Part shown: piece after piece, positions 35,496 through 48,113 of the stretch | Layout: each line of letters opens with the position of its first letter | Numbering within the stretch: position 1 is the first letter of the stretch | NCBI GenBank assembly: GCA_905331475.1 | Contig: CAJNYU010003365.1 | Coordinates: 62,001 to 126,000, forward strand | Direction of reading: 5' to 3' | Origin: Rotaria socialis | Lineage: Eukaryota; Rotifera; Eurotatoria; Philodinida; Philodinidae | Length of the DNA: 64,000 nt | The notes under the pieces: generated by a model | What the model was told of the DNA's origin: nothing | What the model saw: the letters and a program-made list of their open reading frames with translations, nothing else | The model's database searches: none | Program-made: the position numbers and the translations under genes

Positions 35496-38400
35496 TTCTC
35501 TGTACCATCATTACACCAACATTTGGTGCAGGTATGCAATTTATTCGTTTGAAAAGAATTGGATAAATAATTGTTCACAGCATGTCTACAATAATATTAA
35601 TGGCACATGACTACACAACAGGAACGAGAAAGTGAAAGATGGATATCAATTTTTATTACAATAACTGATTTAATTAAACCACAAATAATTTTATTCGCTA
35701 TACATATTAGAAATTAAAAATGTACTATAAATTGTGAACATAATTTAGCATTGTTTGTTGCAATCATTTAACATGAAGTTTTCATGAAACATGGCTTGAT
35801 CTAAATCTCTATGAATTATATTGAATCAATAGTTTCCAAGTTATATTCAAAAAGGAAATACTTGATAACTTAGGAAACTTTATTACAAAATTTTAAATCA
35901 ATAGATGATCATAGCTAATTGACAGTTGTATATTTAAATTACAAAAATGATTAGTTTTATGTGACGATGCATATGATCATTATCACTGCTCTATTCAAAT
36001 ATGTGTACGGTTGGATTTGGTCTTTGAGAAAAACAAATTTACTTGTAGTTATTTTTGTTCTTTCGTTCTTAGCAATTTATTTTAAAATATTTTAAATGTT
36101 ACCAACGTATCTGAAAATAACAGAACTTCAGTGCTTCTTTTGATTGAATACCTAATTATGTTCAAGGCGATGATTTCATTCTTTATTTTTTTGTAGCTTA
36201 GTATAATGGGATTGACATGAACAAAGAAACCATTTTAATTAAAATTTACTATGGTATGAAATGCACTAAAATATTGGTTCATAAAATCCAAGTGAATTTC
36301 TCTGCGACAAGAAGATTTACAAAATGAAATAAAATTTGAATAAGGATACGATTATTAATAAGCATTATTGTTCAGGGCAAGAAATGCGAACTAATCTTCT
36401 TCGTATCCTACTCATCTTTTTCTAGCTGAAGAAAGATGATCACTTAGACGTTAAACCTTATTCTTGATAGTGATATTGAAAGACTTTTTTCCTTGGTGAG
36501 TATGATTGTTAAGTATTGTTAGAAAAAAAAAGTGAACAAGTTCATCCCACTTCCGTATACTTCTGTGTGAATAGAAATAATTATTAACATCTTCATTCTC
36601 TCAGGAAATGTCGCATTGATAGACATGAGTTTTTTTGTATACAGCGCAAAATATGTTTAGAAAATTTCAATTTGTGCTCAGTAATACAGAAATTAATCAT
36701 TCTATAAAGCACATTTCATTTTTTCGTAGGAAATACCTTAAGTTTGTTTTTTGATATCTATTTCTTCCAATAATGACACTTTTACTTATTCATAAGACAT
36801 ATGGCTATCAATTTAGAAAATGTCAGTCATTACTTGTTACTAAACAAGATGAATAAATTGCATTTTTCAGTGAATAATAAAATCAAATCTTTTCTAGTTC
36901 TTCTCTTGTCTATTACATGAGTTTTATCGTCGAACAAACAGCAGGATGACTTTTGTTGTACTAATCAATTCTCTTGGCATAGCCTATGTTTCCAAAGTGA
37001 ATTTTTTTCTTATGATTCCTTTCAGAACATGAATTTTTCATATCTTTTAAGTTCTATATTTTTAAAGCAATGTGATATTTACATTCAGATTATTGCTTTT
37101 GAATTCAGTTTCTTATTAAATTATTCCAGTAGGAGTATATCATGTATGAGGAATTAAAAATTAGTAGAGTTTTTAATTCTCTTTGATATTTTGGCACGGT
37201 TCAGTAGCGATCATCAAGCATCACGCAAAGATGTTTATTAATAATTATTTTTGGATTTTCTGACAATGTGCATTCTTTGCTTAGAATTTAAGTACCTATG
37301 CTTGAATAAGTCTTGTTTTTCTGATTATTTTCTATTACTAACGTAGTATCAGAACGATTTTATGCTTGATGAGATACTCGACATCAGAAGTGCCTTTAAT
37401 TATTGTCAAAGCGAGGATTAATTTTCGCTAGAGTCATCATTTTCCTGACGATATGATAACATTTTACTCTTGAAATCATGGAAGTTGTAAATCTAAGGTT
37501 TCATATTTCTTGTGTATTCATAACTGACACTGCATTAGACGATTTTGTTAAATAGATTTTCATGAAACAGATTCACTAAACATAAATCCGATTACCGAAA
37601 CTTTTCTTGGAATATAAAAATACCATCACTCCCTAGAGTGATGGTTTCCGATTTTCAGGAGATCAATCTTTCTCGGAAAAACTTAATCCTGATAAAAATG
37701 TAAACTACTGGCACTTTCTGAAGGAAAATTTCCTTTGAAATTCATTTTGTTTAGTTAATATACAACTTTATTCATGTGAGAATATCAGAATAATATAGAA
37801 AAAAAAAATAGATGCGCAACTTTTTCTCTCTATAATATTAGAAGCAAAATGACACGAAATGGTTGGTTATAGTTGGTGGAACTAGTGATACTTGATGGAT
37901 TTTTATTAGTAGACAAAGCAATTTCTCTTGAGAATTATCGTCTTGTGCTTAATAGATGTCTTTCTATATTGCACGCTGACAATATAAACCTGACATTCAG
38001 ATACAGTTTTAAATGATACGCCGAATGAATGTATTTCGACAGTTGTTGAGAAAAGAAAAGAATCAAAAAAGTTAAACCTATTTGAAATTAGAGGGTGCAT
38101 CTCTTTTGTACAAGAACGATGTCACTTTTAACATTGTTCAGTCTTAATTATTTCAAACAGTTGATTTAATGATTTTTAATGCATACACTTTCGTATGACT
38201 TCAATGTTGAAACCGAATCAAGCAGTTGACATATGTAGATATACTTTGTTTTAAACTATGACATATTATGTTTTGAATATGAGAATACGAGTCGTTTGTG
38301 TAATTAGACTATAGTTATATTGTCTCCAGGGTATGATAATGATTATTGTTTTTGATAAATTTATCGTTCTTTGATAAAAACACAAACTCATCTCTATTTA

Positions 38401-39555
38401 GCACGTTATATAGTTTTTTGTTGCATATCAAAGCTAAATTTATCTTATTATTCGTATTCAAACTTTTCAAAATAAAAATAATATATGTGCACTAGAACAG
38501 TGATAGGTTTTTTTCGTATACATATTTTAGTTTAATTTATAATAACAGAATTATACCGATCATATTTTTCATCTTCTTTTCTTTTTAATTTATCAATAAA
38601 ATGAATGAAATTTTATGGAACTCTTACTTCTATCAGTGCATAGTAGTTCAACCCATTGTAATTCCTTTTACAGGGAAATAATAAATATCTTTAACATGAT
38701 TGACTAAAAAAAAAGGCTCTCTTTTTGATTCTGTACGTTCATAATTATAAGTTATATGCGGTTTAATTTGATACAACTTTTTCACTAATTGCTATCATTT
38801 TTTCATGTAGAAAAATGCAATATGATCCGGTAGTATTATTACGTTTGACTTTCAAAACAGTTCGTTTATTAGGAATTGTTAGGGTTCGAGTAAATTATGC
38901 AGTACTTTTTTATATACTTAAATTCTCTAGTTACAATTAATTTATTCTAGGAAAAAATAGTTTTAACAATAGCAGCATTCAACTTTTAACACGTTCATCT
39001 ATATTAATTTAGCATCGAACCGAATCTAATTGCAGATGATGCATTCTGCTTAGTTATATACACGATCAGTATATCCAATTGAAGTTTATAGAGTGAGCAA
39101 CGAAGTTCTAGTAATATGATGATTAAGACTATAATAGAATATAGTTTATAATAGGGAAGTATTCAGACTATTCAACTATACAATTGTAAAATTTTATTGA
39201 GTTAAATGAAGGAGTACATTACCATCGAAATATATATAGTTGCTATAACAAACGGCTGCCACACCACAGTTCACATGGTACTATACAATTATATTATTAT
39301 TATCGTTTTTCTTTTGTTGAAAAGCTAACTATCACTAGGAAAACAATTTAAAATATATTAAGTTTGTTTTTATATTATTAACTTGAACAGTACGTTATTT
39401 TTTAAACTATTTGAATTTTTATTTCTTAACCAAGAAGAATAGAAAAGATCGATCACTATTCAAATCCTACCTGTCACTCTCAATTATAAATATTGACACG
39501 ACGAGTTCGAATTCAATACTAATGTAATTATTCGACATTTTCTATTTAGAATATT
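35496..39555. other. Long gene-free stretch
   Basis: About 4 kb of AT-rich DNA without a supported gene. It contains a perfect short hairpin at 37622-37645 (10-bp stem, CCTA loop). Nothing else recognised. Confidence 0.5.
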
Positions 39556-40534
39556 ATGTCACCGTCAATAAACGCTCATCTATTGGAAGCTTTAAATGCA
39601 GCTAGTATACAATTAAATCGTTATTTTTCATTATTTATTTTTATTTTTGGTTTCACTGGCAATATCCTTAATATACTTGTTTTAACCGAAAGATCACTTC
39701 ATTCGAATCGATGTGTATTTCTATTTCTTATGTCATCTATTACTAATCTTATATCAATAATATTGGGTTTAATACCGAGAATATTATCAAGTTGGCAAAT
39801 CGATTTCATAGAAACAAATGACATTTTTTTTTGTAAACTACGTGCTTTTATTACTTTTACATCAAGAACAGTTGAGTTAGATTTAATTATGTTAGCCACT
39901 TGTGAACGATGGATTATGTCATCGAGTAATTTTCAACATCGGCAATTAAGTTCAATAGAAAATGCTCGAAAGGGATTGTTACTATTATATCGATTGCTAT
40001 TTATTTGCAAATGCTTTATTGTTATAAAGCAAATCTTATAAATACACCATTAAAATGTTATGGTAAAACAACTGCTTGTCGTCTTTTAACTGACATAATA
40101 TATTCGTGTTTCACTATTTCATTTCCATTAATACCAATGGCTGTTCTTGGTGTATTGACACTATCAAATATACGTAAAAGACGAAGTTGTATGGAGCCTA
40201 GAAAAATACGTAGAGAAGAGCGTTTGAATGAGAAATGCCTTATTATTCTACAGCGACAAAGACAACGATGGAAAAAATCGATCGTTATTTACGTCGAATG
40301 CTTTTATTACAAGTTATTTCACTTATTCTATTGATTTTTCCACAAGCAATTCATAAAGTATATTTTACAATGTCATCAAATAAAAATAAATCCCAAATGC
40401 AATATGATTTCGATCGGTTTTTATATAACTTTGAACTTCTTTTGCCATTTATAGAGAGTGCTTTACCATTCTATATTTATACATTGGCAGGTGGAAAAGT
40501 ATTTCGTAATGCATTAGAAAAATTATTGTTTTGA
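39556..40534 (+). pseudogene. Near-complete rhodopsin-like receptor with two frameshifts
   Basis: Three frames together cover a seven-helix receptor of about 325 residues. Frame A, from the ATG at 39556, holds TM1 with the family GN (FIFIFGFTGNILNILVL) and TM2-3. It ends TM3 in CERWI where a DRY-type motif is expected. Near 39968-39972 (CGAAAGGG) one base appears to be missing; a second frame carries on with TM4-5 (ISIAIYLQMLYCY; CFTISFPLIPMAVLGVL). Near 40240-40265 a second shift leads to the third loop, TM6-7 and the tail (DRYLRRMLLLQVISLI; FIESALPFYIYTLAGG), with the stop at 40532-40534. The shifts show no splice borders, so decay or two sequencing errors are the options. Confidence 0.75.
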
Positions 40535-42528
40535 ACAAAAGACAAACAGATTCTGAAAAAACGATTTTTGTTTTCTTTTTCTATCGCCTGTAAAGCTCTT
40601 CTTTCTAAATAACTTAGTACGAAAATTAAATTTTTCTTTTACGAATTTAATATGTGTGTCGATAGGAATTAAAAATCGGCCAGAATTAATATTGAAATTA
40701 ACTTCGACTAGCAGAACGATAGGATAAATGATATATATATATAATTAAAATTACAGATTAGAGTAGCTCAATAGATTTAGTAATATTCTTGAGTATTGAA
40801 TAATAGCAAAATATAGTATATGTAATATTCCAGGCGATGAAAAAGACTCGCGTGAAGTTTGAAATAATAAGATCATATTTTATTTATGTAATCTTGATGC
40901 AATTTAAATATTCTCTCGACACCAAATATCATATGTCTAATAAATAGATGTAATCAAGTAGATAGCTTCATCATGATCAAGTTAGGATTATTCTGACGAT
41001 CTATTAGTTCAAGTTATGTAAGATCATATTAAACATTTTTCATGTATTAATATCAATAGAACAAGTCTAAGCGACATCTTTCAATTCTTTCAATTGATGG
41101 ATGTACTTGATGTACGCCTTTTTTTATTATGTTATGAGTAAATAAAGTTATTTTGCATTATGAATTTAGTTGTTCTTTAAAATGAATTGTAGGTACTATC
41201 AATCGACTTATTTCTAATATTGAACAGTAATTGCACAACATATGAACATGATAGGAATCAAAAATATGGATTAAAAAAAAAACTGATACGGCGCTTTATA
41301 GTTGAGTAATAAATCATTCTGTAAATAGAAGCCTTTATTTATAAAAAAAGAATGGAATTATCGTTGTTTGTAAAACATCATCTTCCAACAAAAACGGAAG
41401 ATATTCAACTATTGCTTCGTACATTACTTGGAATTTAATTACTCGGGCAAGTTATAAATGTGTACAACCGCCTAGTTTTTATTTATTTTTGTGTCAAGAA
41501 TATCATGAGAGTAGATATAATAAAAATCAATAGTGATTATCATATATCTATCTATCTTTTGTTGTTTCAACGATACGTCATTAACCAGACAGACTTATGT
41601 ACGAGTGAGTACCTTAAGATGGAAAACATTTCATTAGACTTTTCTGAATTTCTATTTCAATATATTGATAAAATTCAAGATAAACAATGGCATTACCGTT
41701 CTGAGACAGTACAAAATTTCCGTGGATATTTAAAAAGAAAATATTTTTCTTTAAAAACTTTTCGGGGAATAAATTTCATCGAACGTCATAGCCTGGAAAG
41801 AAAAATAATAAAAACTTGAAAATTTTCTTTCTATTTCACAAGTTTAATAGAGTTTGTTACGATCGCAGAGCACAACAAAAATATTTAAAAACCATTTTCT
41901 AGACCTCCGCTAGTAATATAGCTTATGCATATACGTATAGCGCTACAGGCCAATATTTAAATTTGACTTTTAAATTGATTCAGTCATTATTTTGTCGTTG
42001 GACGTGTTGATACATAGAGTTTGGTGATTTCGATCCATCACTATCATGCAGCTAAATAGGTAAAAACGACGACTTCTAGTATTTAGTTCTCTGAGTATCA
42101 CTTGAAACTTCCAAGTTGGAAGTGACATTGTTGTAATAATTTATTGATTTGTTTTTATAAATAACACGTTCTAAAATTCTTAGGTAAACACAAGCAAGTC
42201 TTGAAAGATTTCAAGCAGCTTAAATAAATTTAGTTCTCAGTTTTAAAACTTGATACCGCCTTTCTTATAGCCCTATTTTTATAGTGATAATTTACAGTTT
42301 ACAATATTCGATTTATTTCAAAGTTTCTAAATAATAATACAATATCACACGTATAAATTACTAAACAGTGCTTTATGAGATATCATCTCACATAGAATCG
42401 ACATTATTTGTTGTAACTTAGCAACATGTAAAATCAATTAAGTACAATTCACATGAGTTTTGAAGTCTTTTATATATATATATATCAGACAAAACGTACT
42501 ACATCAAGTTTCATGGTAGTTCTCTCAG
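40535..42528. other. Intergenic; possible degraded coding relic
   Basis: Between the receptor pseudogene and the ETS gene 3' end. A plus-strand open stretch (about 41560-41819, containing MENISLDFSEFLFQYIDKIQ) looks coding-like but has no recognisable family and no good start. A 28-codon ORF at 41352-41438 (start MELSLFVKHHLPT) lies upstream. Together they may be remnants of one gene; not supported well enough to call. Confidence 0.35.
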
Positions 42529-43191
42529 TTACTGTGTCACATCAGGATAGTAAAAATTTGTGCTATTATTGTGATTGGTATGAAACGCTTCCAATGTTTT
42601 TGGTGAAAATTGAAACGTATACCGAGAATTTGTTTTTTGCATGATACCTAATTTATAATACCATCTCACCGCACGCGCAAATTTATCGTAGTTCATTTGT
42701 TTAAGTGATTGTCTACTTTTCACTTGTTGCCAAAGCATAGCAACTTTGTCAGGTTCATGGATTTGAAAAATACCCTGAGACTTGTTCGTAAAAGATGCGT
42801 ACGACGTATAATTTGGATTTTTTAATAGAAGAAAAAGAAATTCGAAAAGGCGTGGTGGTCTTTGACGCTTCGACACTGAATCCATAATCTGCCAATCTTT
42901 TGAATTTATTAAAGTATTGTTCGAGACATATTCATTTTGAATAAATGTTGGTTGAAGTTCGTTAGATAACGACAACGAATCATCTATAAAACTGCCTAGA
43001 TCGGCGCGATCAAACAAAGAAGGATCCAAAGCATAAGGGTTCATAGCAGTATCAAAATCGAATGGCGGCATTTCATCAAGAATATCTAATCCCAATTTAT
43101 CGCCATTGTCATCAAGAATATGTAATCCCAATTCATAATCATCATTATCAAATAAATTTAATGATAGATCCACAGCATAGTCATCCATCAT
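42529..43191 (-). CDS. ETS-domain transcription factor (divergent)
   Basis: A single-exon ORF of 220 residues starting MMDDYAV at 43191. The ETS winged-helix domain spans about 112-198. It opens RPPRLFEFLFLLL (helix 1), continues SQGIFQIHEPDKVAMLW (W144, helix 2), then MNYDKFARAVRWYYKLGIM (recognition helix), and ends with RYTFQFSP. The two DNA-contacting arginines of helix 3 are kept (R163 and R166 in RAVR). The usual RALRYYY is RAVRWYY, and the helix-1 loop is longer than usual. The N-terminal 80 residues are acidic, with repeated LGL(H/D)ILD(D/E) units, and could act as an activation region. GGAA-core DNA binding is inferred. The subfamily is unclear: features recall ELF3/ESE and SPI types. 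The upstream flank holds a (TA)n tract. Confidence 0.85.
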   Translation of the reverse strand: MMDDYAVDLSLNLFDNDDYELGLHILDDNGDKLGLDILDEMPPFDFDTAMNPYALDPSLFDRADLGSFIDDSLSLSNELQPTFIQNEYVSNNTLINSKDWQIMDSVSKRQRPPRLFEFLFLLLKNPNYTSYASFTNKSQGIFQIHEPDKVAMLWQQVKSRQSLKQMNYDKFARAVRWYYKLGIMQKTNSRYTFQFSPKTLEAFHTNHNNSTNFYYPDVTQ

Positions 43192-43780
43192 AATTTAAAA
43201 TAGAACACCAAGATATGGAAGTTTTGTAAAATTGACTAAATAAAGAATGTCTGTGTTGCTTTATATATATATATATATATATATACTATTGGCTTTATAG
43301 ATTGCAGCATCGAGTATTTGGAAACTACCAACTTACATTCATAACACATGAAATACTGTCAGCATCATTAGAGAAAAGAACGGACAAACATTTTTCTCTT
43401 CTAACGAAGTCACCTGTTTTTGTCTACCATGCGTCACCACTTTAACGATTAATAGAATGAAACTTGAAAAGAAAAAACCTATGTATAGTAATGTTACAAG
43501 AATCTTTTTGACAAGGATGAGTGATACTAAAAGCGTGGCAGACGTTGACTTTTGATTTTAATTAATAATATTACACAGTCTAGGATCAACGCTATTTTTA
43601 AAATATTTCCATCAATTGGAGTAAATTTTTTTTTCATCCTATTGATACTGGCTTTTTCCAATTATGATACTTTCACGAAAATATTTTAACATCAATCACA
43701 CATCGAATGAGTAAAATATTGTACTTAATCATGTGTTTTCTATTGCAGAATTACATACTATTCTTCGAATAAAATTGAGT
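43192..43780. other. Upstream region of ETS gene with (TA)n tract
   Basis: Contains a 24-bp TA microsatellite at 43262-43285, about 70 bp upstream of the ETS start codon. Nothing else recognised. Confidence 0.55.
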
Positions 43781-43782
43781 TA

Positions 43783-44767
43783 AGGTGAACCAAAGTCAAA
43801 AATCGAGCAGGAGAAACAAAATCCTTTTATTATTACATGGATAGATAGAGCTCGATGAGTAGATCATGAGTATCACCTTTTAAATGTTTCTAGGCTTCCA
43901 TTTTGGCTGAGAAATTTTCAAAATATAGAGTGCACCTGAAAAAGTCAATATTTCACTTTTTTCGAGAAAACTCGTAATTTACGTAGCTTAACAATGTTCA
44001 ATGTTTAGAAAACTATCATCATCGAATTCAGCATGGAAATCTGAATCTACTGATGTAACGTTGGCCAGTAAAAAGCATAAGTTTCAAGTTTGAGGAGTTC
44101 AACTGGGTCTCCATATAGACACCTTGAAATTGGTGTCTCACAAAATCATCAACTATTTTTTTTTGAAAGCAATTCTCGGACTTTCTTATATGATTCGAAC
44201 CGCCGAGTGATAGCTGACCAAAATTATATATTCAGTTTGAAAAATATTGTTCCCTTTTGAGAAAATCGATTTTTACTAGATCGGTGGCCATAGGTTAAAG
44301 AATTGTACTCTTTTTTCCGGATTTCGACTACCAAAGCTCAATTTTCATGCAAATAAACATCAGATTCTGAATTAGCAGGAAAAACTACATTGGCTATCAC
44401 AAATTTTATCAAAAAATAATTTTCATCAAAATTCCAGCCTACTCCTTTTCAGTCATTTTTTCTAGATTTTGTCCTGTGGTGCACCATAGGTAAAATTTTA
44501 ATGAAAATTATTTTTGAAAAAATTTACGATAGTCAATGCTGTTTTTTTGTGCTGATTCTGAATGTGATGTTCATTTTTGCGAAGCACGATCTGAAAGGAG
44601 TGTTGAAGTATATAGGGTAGACATTTGGGCCCATCCCCANCAGCCAAAATGGAAGCCTAGAAACATTTAAAAGGTGATACTCATGATCTACTCATCGAGC
44701 TCTATCTATCCATGTAATAATAAAAGGATTTTGTTTCTCCTGCTCGATTTTTGACTTTGGTGCACCT
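43783..44767. mobile_element. TA-flanked foldback DNA element (Tc1/mariner-like MITE)
   Basis: Inverted arms of 127 bp, 43783-43909 and 44641-44767, pair without indels (positions sum to 88550). The outer ends are AGGTGAACCAAAGTCAAAAA and its inverted copy TTTTTGACTTTGGTGCACCT. TA flanks both ends (43781-43782 and 44768-44769), as expected for Tc1/mariner-type insertion. The 730-bp interior has no transposase. It contains a second, offset inverted repeat (about 44343-44450 opposite 44485-44580). An N at 44640 abuts the right arm, so the inner junction is unresolved. The superfamily call rests only on the TA flanks. Confidence 0.7.
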
Positions 44768-47700
44768 TATGTTCCAGCTATACTTTAGTTCATCAACATC
44801 TTTTATAAACATGAGAATAAGTTCAAAGTTTGAGTCGTAACATATTCTTCTTTCTTATAATATTGAAGGTTTCCAAGATGAAAAAAGTCATTATTTGCAT
44901 AATGCATTATCGATAGGTGTTCAGTCTCATAGAAACCTACGGTTATTAATGATATGGTAAGTTCGCAATAGTTTTCTCACCAAACTAGAAGAAGTATAAA
45001 TTTCTGAAATTGATACGAGTATGTAACATATCGACAATAGAATTCTTATGATCATAAAAATGTTTTATAACTCATAGATATCAGGTTGTTTTTATGCGAT
45101 CTTATATAGAACGGAACTCTCTGATTAGACTTTACAATTTTGTTCTTCAATTCACAGACATCGTCTAGACTTGAGACATGATTAAAACACTAATCTTACT
45201 CTATAGCTGTGATCTTTAAAGTGTGGCTTTAAAAATTCGATTACTTAGTTAAAAGCTAATTGAAAGTTAATTTTTCTGTAATATGTATTATTCATTCTTT
45301 GAAGTATGAAAAAAAAATATCAGATATCATCATATTGTATTATGTAGAATTACGATGTAAAATAGTCGGCATCAGATGAGCACTATCTGTGAAGGAAAGC
45401 TGCAACTAAAAGTTACCGTTTTTCCCTTGACTATCCTTTGTATCGAATAGATAATCATTTAAATATTCTGTACAGATTAATTTACATCAAAATCTGTAAA
45501 ATTAATTAATTGTCAAAACTAGAATTCAATCATTGTATTTTCAACGATATCGCAAGAAATTCATTATTCCTGAATAGCCAGCAAAATAAATAAATAAATG
45601 ATTTTCAAAGTTTTCCATCCATCCAATATGACATAATTGTATATATTCCTTTGATGACTTTGAAGTGCTCCCGCATACCACATGGTACGTTCTCAGTTGG
45701 AGAACAGGCAATTTATCCAACTAGAGAGTATCCTCTTAGAAACAAAAACAATAACTGGGTATTATGTTGGTTGATGAGTCACAATTCATGACAACAGAAA
45801 TAAAAACATTTTCTCACACAAGCAACCAGGTAAATAATAAGTTAAAAGAAATATATGTTTCATTTCACAGTCACATATAATTCTAGAAAAAAATGTTGAT
45901 TTCATCTGGCATGTGTTTCTTTTTAGCTTCTCAGCTTTTTTACGACCGTATACGATCGATATTTGGTGAATGAGAAGCAACTGCTCGATTCGAATCTCAA
46001 ATAGCAAATAATAATTTTCGGATGCTTGTAAAAACTTGTGTAGGCAAAACCCAACAACGAGTTTCAATTCAAGCATGAACCTTATCGAAATAAGAGTTGG
46101 ACCATAAATCAGATAGTGCATACGCAGCTCATTCGATGCGTTACTAAATGTGTGATTTTAGTGACGGTATGAGTGGATGAGAATGTTACAAATGAAAATG
46201 AAGCATAGAAAACCAAACACGCATTCTCCTCTATACACAAACCAAACCTAAGCATACATTTACAATCTACCCTCATTCTTCTTTCTATAGTTTTTGAAGT
46301 GTGTGTTACACCGACTTTTTCATGATTGCTTGTACATACAGGTACAAAATTATTTAAATGCAACTCAAAGTATCTTATTTTACAAGTTTCCATTCGATGA
46401 AAACAATGAAATACGAATTAAACTCCAATCTTACATCGAAAGAAGTTTTTAAATGATGAATTCAAGTCGATAATCCCTTTGTTAAATATGAGGAACACGT
46501 TTCATGGATTCCATCGATAATCTGTAGCATTGATTAAAAAAAAGAAGAGCAAAGATACATAAAGTCTACTTGAAATAGTATTTGAAAGTCATTGACTACT
46601 GTTTTCATGTGACAGCAGTATTTTCTTCAGAAACAACTGTTTGACTTAAAACTTATTGGCACAATACCATCATTTCAGATAAAGCTTCATGGTATGCAGC
46701 TCTTTCTTTTTTGAAGACAAGAACTTGATATGATTTTCAGTCTCTAAAATACTTGAGCAATAGAACATTGTAAGGATGCAAAGTTAAATAAAATAATCGG
46801 AATAGCTACAATTTTCATGGCAGTATGGTATGATATACAAAGATCTAATTAGACTCTGATGCAGATAGACACATATGCCTTGGATATTGTGAGCACTTTC
46901 TCAGCGATGAAATAAGATCCTGCAGTCAAAGCCATATAGTCTAACACTCATTTTCAACTGAGTTTAAAATTTCTGTAACCGGTTCTATCGCATGACTGAG
47001 ACTATTCAACACGTTCTACACATGCAGTCTCGGTGCTTTTTCAAAATTTGCATTCACTCTTTCTAAGCGCGATCCTAAATTATGCAATTGAGTTCATATT
47101 GATATTAAAATATTGAAACCAATGATTTACATTCAATGAATGCCAAGTGAATAAAATCTTACTATTGGTTTTTGTTCATCACGCAGATCAATTCCAATCA
47201 TGCTGATACTACTAGATGAAATGGATTAATATACCAAAATAAACAATCAATGAAAATGATCATGAATAATTCTGTGAAGTATCAGCGAATAGTTCATAAG
47301 AATCATAAATATAGATTTTTACTTGTCTTCCTGTTAAAACTGTTTTTGTTTTTGTTTGCCAAGTAATTATTTTGAACGCTATTCAATAAGTTTCAAATCA
47401 TTAGATAGATGAAAGTATGAATATTCTCTGTGTAAAACAAAAAGATTTTTCAATAAAATACAACAATCTATTAGAAATTTGTCTAGTCTAAAAGTTTTGA
47501 TAGAAAATAAATTCAAAAAAAGACCGAAATACTGTATCAAAAATATTGATAGAAATTCGACAACGAATAATCATCGATTTCTTAATCAATTATTTATAAT
47601 CATATTTCAACTCATTCATTATTACGTACTATTTCAGCACTCGATTACAAAAAAAGAAGCTATACGATTTAGTTATTTCTTTTCAGTTTGGGTTGCTTTC

Positions 47701-48113
47701 CTTTATATTTACATTACAATTATTACGTCAACAAGAATATAATGTTTATGCGTTCGATATAAACAGCTATTGCGACATTTAATAAAGACGCGTGAACGGG
47801 GTTTTCGATAGAATGAAAATATAAGACGAGAGAAAAAAATAGTATTAAATAGGTCTGATAGGTGAATAAAACGAAAAGTAAAAGCCAAATTAAGTATATT
47901 ACACTTCCGTTTTGCCCGAAAACGAGAAGAAAAACGTCGAGCTTATACGGCAGTAGAGACCAATAAGAACGAACCTGAAGCGAGCGATAGTTTCTTTTAT
48001 TTCTAAATTTTGTTTTTTACGCATCAATTATCTGTCACCAAAGTAATGTCGTCATTTTATCGATTTTCATTCGTTCTAGAGTGACGCATTAAATCACACA
48101 TTGTTACTTCACC
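44768..48113. other. Long intergenic stretch upstream of the ADP-ribosyltransferase gene
   Basis: About 3.3 kb without a supported gene. Several ORFs of 60-110 codons occur (for example minus 45786-46121 and plus 47479-47742), but they have no recognisable domain and low-complexity composition. Confidence 0.5.

Noticed and set aside
45786..46393. Minus-strand ORFs of 111 and 94 codons as genes
   Set aside because: No recognisable domain, odd hydrophobic/Cys composition and no splice partners; likely chance ORFs.
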